Assembly: GCA_913056335.1 (NCBI GenBank)
Contig: CAJXLX010000012.1
Coordinates: 1-47,629, forward strand
Source of the DNA: an uncultured Rhodothermaceae bacterium
Lineage (GTDB): Bacteria; Bacteroidota; Rhodothermia; Rhodothermales; Salinibacteraceae
Length of the DNA stretch: 47,629 nucleotides
Reading direction: 5' to 3'
Part shown: positions 45,433 through 47,629 of the stretch, in pieces
Layout of the letters: the number at the start of each line of letters is the position of its first letter
Position numbering within the stretch: the stretch's first letter is position 1
Translations under genes and position numbers: made by a program
The notes under the pieces: model-generated
What the model saw: the letters and a program-made list of their open reading frames with translations, nothing else
What the model was told of the DNA's origin: nothing
The model's database searches: none

Positions 45433-45897
45433 ATGAACGCTGCTCACGCTCATCTCGTCCTCAATCATATTCCACTGTTGGGACTGCTCTTCGGTACCGT
45501 GCTGCTGGCTTACGGACAATGGCGCACAAAAGAAGAGGTCCAAAAAGTCAGCCTTGCTCTCATTGCTTTTGCTGGTGTATCTACATTGGCGGTATACCTG
45601 ACCGGCGAGCCTGCCGAGGAGATTGTTGAAGACCTTGCGCATGTCTCCTACGATGCACTGGAGGCCCACGAAGACATGGGCATCTATGCACTCTGGGCCG
45701 GACTGCTCACCGGCGGCGCGTCAATTATTGCACTCGTGATTGGTGCCCTGCGTGGTCGGCTGGCCCGCTGGTCGGTCGTCCTCACATTCGTGCTGGCTTT
45801 GGGTGCCGTTGGACTCATTGGCTATACAGCTAATCTGGGCGGCAAGATTAGCCATCCGGAACTGCGGTCCGAGCTGGCATCCCCGCACCTGACCTAA
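45433..45897 (+). CDS. Four-helix membrane protein, DUF2231-like
   Basis: A 154-residue integral membrane protein with four predicted helices (about 5-26, 38-56, 82-104, 112-133). Conserved-looking histidines occur near the membrane face: HAHLVLNHIPLLG at the start, EAHEDMG in the loop and GGKISHPEL at the end. This pattern matches DUF2231-type proteins, which may bind haem or metal through His. The gene is 64 bp after the PII-like gene. Function is unknown; the metal-linked context is inference. Confidence 0.75.
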   Translation: MNAAHAHLVLNHIPLLGLLFGTVLLAYGQWRTKEEVQKVSLALIAFAGVSTLAVYLTGEPAEEIVEDLAHVSYDALEAHEDMGIYALWAGLLTGGASIIALVIGALRGRLARWSVVLTFVLALGAVGLIGYTANLGGKISHPELRSELASPHLT

Positions 45898-45963
45898 TAA
45901 TGGAATCGTCCGATCATGAATAACACCATCCGTCCCCCGACCCGACAATTAAAGCACACAGCC

Positions 45964-46395
45964 ATGAACCACCCGTTTGTATTCAGTATCGGCGTGCTGG
46001 TATTGCTGCTTATGCTAACTGCTCCGGTGCTTGCGCAACAGCGCGGAGAAGAGCGTCGCGCAGTCTCCATATTTGACCCCGCCACGGTTGAGACGGTCAG
46101 AGGCGTCATCACTCGCATCGACAGTGTAGAAAGCCGCCGCGGCCCGTCAACGGGAATCCACCTTCAACTACAGACCAGTGGTGAGGTCTTGGCTGTTCAT
46201 CTCGGGCCGAGTTGGTACGTTGAAGAGCAGTCCTTCGCTCCTCAGGTGAACGATTCGCTCACTGTGCATGGATCCCGAGTGATGGTGCAGAATGCCCCGG
46301 CAATCATCGCCGCCGAGGTGCTTCACAACGAGCGTTCGCTACGCCTCCGCGATACGCAGGGCCGCCCTGTCTGGCGCGGACAGCGACCTCGCTGA
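45964..46395 (+). CDS. Exported VHLGP-motif protein of the efflux operon
   Basis: A 143-residue secreted protein with a clear signal peptide (VFSIGVLVLLLMLTAPVLAQ, cleavage after LAQ or VLA). The mature protein is a beta-rich single domain: VETVRGVITRIDSV, then VHLGPSWYVEEQ, and the last part SLRLRDTQGRPVWRG. It resembles OB-fold periplasmic proteins found near cytochrome or metal genes in many bacteria, but has no assigned function. An upstream ATG at 45916 in frame is less likely because it precedes the signal peptide by 16 polar residues. Confidence 0.75.
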   Translation: MNHPFVFSIGVLVLLLMLTAPVLAQQRGEERRAVSIFDPATVETVRGVITRIDSVESRRGPSTGIHLQLQTSGEVLAVHLGPSWYVEEQSFAPQVNDSLTVHGSRVMVQNAPAIIAAEVLHNERSLRLRDTQGRPVWRGQRPR

Positions 46396-46533
46396 GCGCT
46401 TCTATTGGATTCATTTGTGTGCTTCGCATACCAACCTGGACCTGCTCCGAGCGGCTCTTAGCCCGCAAGGCAACATCCGCATGCACGCATCACGTTGCCC
46501 GATCATCACCGAATAACTTGCAGAGGTATCGAC

Positions 46534-46995
46534 ATGAAAACGATTTTTTCGTCTCTCACCGCACTTATGCTGCTCGCTATACTCACAGCCCTGCCCATCG
46601 CAGCACAGCAGCAAAGTCAGATGCAGCGACAGATGCAGCAAATGCAGGAGCATATGCAGCAGATGACGCGCATGATGGACCGCACTCATCAGATGGCGCA
46701 GCAGATGCAGCAGCAGATGCAACGCACACAAAACGAACAACAACGCCATCAAATGCAGCAGATGCAGCGCATGAATGAGCATCTGTATAATATGGCGGGA
46801 CAGATAAAAAATGCGCTGGAAGGCCACCAAATGATGTTGCAGAATCGCGAGATGATGCAAGACCAGGAGATGCAGCGGGAGATGGAACGGCTCCGCGAAC
46901 ACATGAACCAGATGACGAATCAGCTTGGGGAAGCCGTTCAGTCTATGGAGCGGCTCCAAGAGCGTTTTCGGCAGCAATCGGTCCCCAATGGCTGA
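46534..46995 (+). CDS. Met-rich exported helical protein, putative metal-binding
   Basis: A 153-residue protein with a signal peptide (MKTIFSSLTALMLLAILTAL to PIAA, cleavage near residue 24). The mature part is a long Gln/Met-rich coiled coil: about 23 Met and 6 His in 129 residues, with repeated QMQQMQ and MxxM spacing. Clusters of Met with His are the usual Cu(I)/Ag(I) ligands in periplasmic copper proteins, so metal capture for the pump is plausible, but a plain low-complexity coiled coil is the alternative. The ATG at 46534 has a good Shine-Dalgarno sequence (AGAGG, 7 bp before), which decides it against the upstream frame. Confidence 0.8.
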   Translation: MKTIFSSLTALMLLAILTALPIAAQQQSQMQRQMQQMQEHMQQMTRMMDRTHQMAQQMQQQMQRTQNEQQRHQMQQMQRMNEHLYNMAGQIKNALEGHQMMLQNREMMQDQEMQREMERLREHMNQMTNQLGEAVQSMERLQERFRQQSVPNG

Positions 46996-47018
46996 CCTAC
47001 TACAATGAAGGGATCGCT

Positions 47019-47629
47019 ATGCACTGCTCCATCCTTCGCCGACTCGTCTGGTGGGCGGCTGTTGTAGCACTAACTACAACGGTAGCCCCTGTGCAGAGCC
47101 AGAGGGTAAACTATACTGGATCCGCACAATATGCGACAGGCAGTTATATCTTTGCTGAACGCACGCACTCTGTGTATCTGACCAATGGGCTTCATCTGTC
47201 GCACAGGCGGATGCAAGTATCGGTATCTCTGCCTATCATCTATCAGAGTTCGCCCTGGGTATCCTACAGTATAGTAGGCGGCGTGCCGTCTGGCGGACCG
47301 CAGCACGCAGCCGTGGGGCGCCGCTCCCGTCCAGATGACGGGATGGGAACGGGCCGCCGTCGCGGCCGCGCGACTATTGCCCTGCCTGATACCGCAACGT
47401 ACACGGATATCGGTATTGGCGACCCATCACTTCGAGCCGATCTCACGCTGCTGCACGGCCTGGATGGCCGCCCCGGTCTTCAACTAACTGGCAGTTTGAA
47501 AGCCCCCCTTGCCGACATCGACCGCGGCTTTGGGACGGGAGCGTGGGACGGCGGTCTCGGAGCAGTTCTGTCTCAACGTATCTGGGGCTGGTTTCTGTTT
47601 GGCGACGCGATATACTGGTGGATGGGCGA
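47019..47629 (+). CDS. Outer-membrane beta-barrel protein, partial (3' end outside window)
   Basis: The first 203 residues of an exported protein; the frame is open at the right edge. It has a signal peptide (LVWWAAVVALTTTVAPVQS, cleavage after QSQ) and then beta-barrel-type alternation, with LRADLTLLHGLDGRPGLQLT, LKAPLADIDRGFGTGAWDGG and WGWFLFGDAIYWWMG. The K-x-P...GTGxxD signature recalls the MetA-phenol-degradation/transporter group of outer-membrane proteins. A GGG ribosome site six bases before the ATG supports the start. It is 23 bp after the Met-rich gene and so the last visible member of the efflux unit. Confidence 0.8.
   Translation, partial: MHCSILRRLVWWAAVVALTTTVAPVQSQRVNYTGSAQYATGSYIFAERTHSVYLTNGLHLSHRRMQVSVSLPIIYQSSPWVSYSIVGGVPSGGPQHAAVGRRSRPDDGMGTGRRRGRATIALPDTATYTDIGIGDPSLRADLTLLHGLDGRPGLQLTGSLKAPLADIDRGFGTGAWDGGLGAVLSQRIWGWFLFGDAIYWWMG

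Overview
The window looks like part of the chromosome of a moderately GC-rich, probably salt-adapted member of the Rhodothermota (Salinibacter-like) or a related Bacteroidota-type lineage. The pointers are aspartate- and glutamate-rich proteins with acidic linkers, weak Shine-Dalgarno signals before most genes, a lysC-lysA fusion and the order thrS-infC-rpmI-rplT-pheS-pheT followed by zapA. Species is inference. There is no phage, CRISPR array, transposase or rRNA. The content is mostly core metabolism and translation, followed by a metal-efflux-type island at the right end.

Layout. 1-2.5 kb: end of an aldo/keto reductase, an LpxO-like beta-hydroxylase, a GNAT acetyltransferase and a hotdog thioesterase. 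2.7-4.6 kb, minus strand: a pterin cluster of a eukaryote-type 6-pyruvoyl-tetrahydropterin synthase, folE and an SDR resembling sepiapterin reductase. 4.9-6.1 kb: HIT protein, coaE and tRNA-Val(GAC) with a good sigma70-type promoter. 6.3-13.6 kb: thrS, infC (apparently starting at ATC), rpmI, rplT, pheS and pheT, with hairpins between several of the genes. 13.8-17.8 kb: a coiled-coil protein, zapA and uvrA. 17.8-18.2 kb: a gene-free stretch with three different tandem repeats, one being a pair of CAAC-N8-GTTG dyads.

18.2-25.5 kb: a secreted S9 peptidase, an SRPBCC protein, two orphan proteins, a membrane GT2 glycosyltransferase and a TPR protein. 25.5-28.8 kb, minus strand: surface-polysaccharide genes, namely a fusion of a WecA/MraY-type phosphotransferase with a CapD/FlaA1-type N-terminal region, and a WbuB-like GT4. 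29.2-33.5 kb, minus strand: an overlapping operon of lysC-lysA fusion, tsaE and folC. 33.5-36.6 kb: small genes (lipoprotein, cyclophilin, UspA, ferredoxin-NADP reductase-like) whose spacers hold a cluster of palindromic repeats, including three copies of a 28-bp GTAG...CTAC palindrome.

36.7-47.6 kb: a two-component system (minus strand) diverges from an RND efflux operon (plus strand) of TolC-like channel, lipoprotein adaptor, CzcA/CusA-like pump, PII-like protein, a four-helix membrane protein, an exported VHLGP-type protein, a Met-rich exported protein and the start of an outer-membrane barrel. Between the two units lie four CTCTAAT direct repeats at exactly 11-bp spacing, the geometry expected for an OmpR/PhoB-family response regulator. 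The simplest reading is that the two-component system controls the efflux operon.
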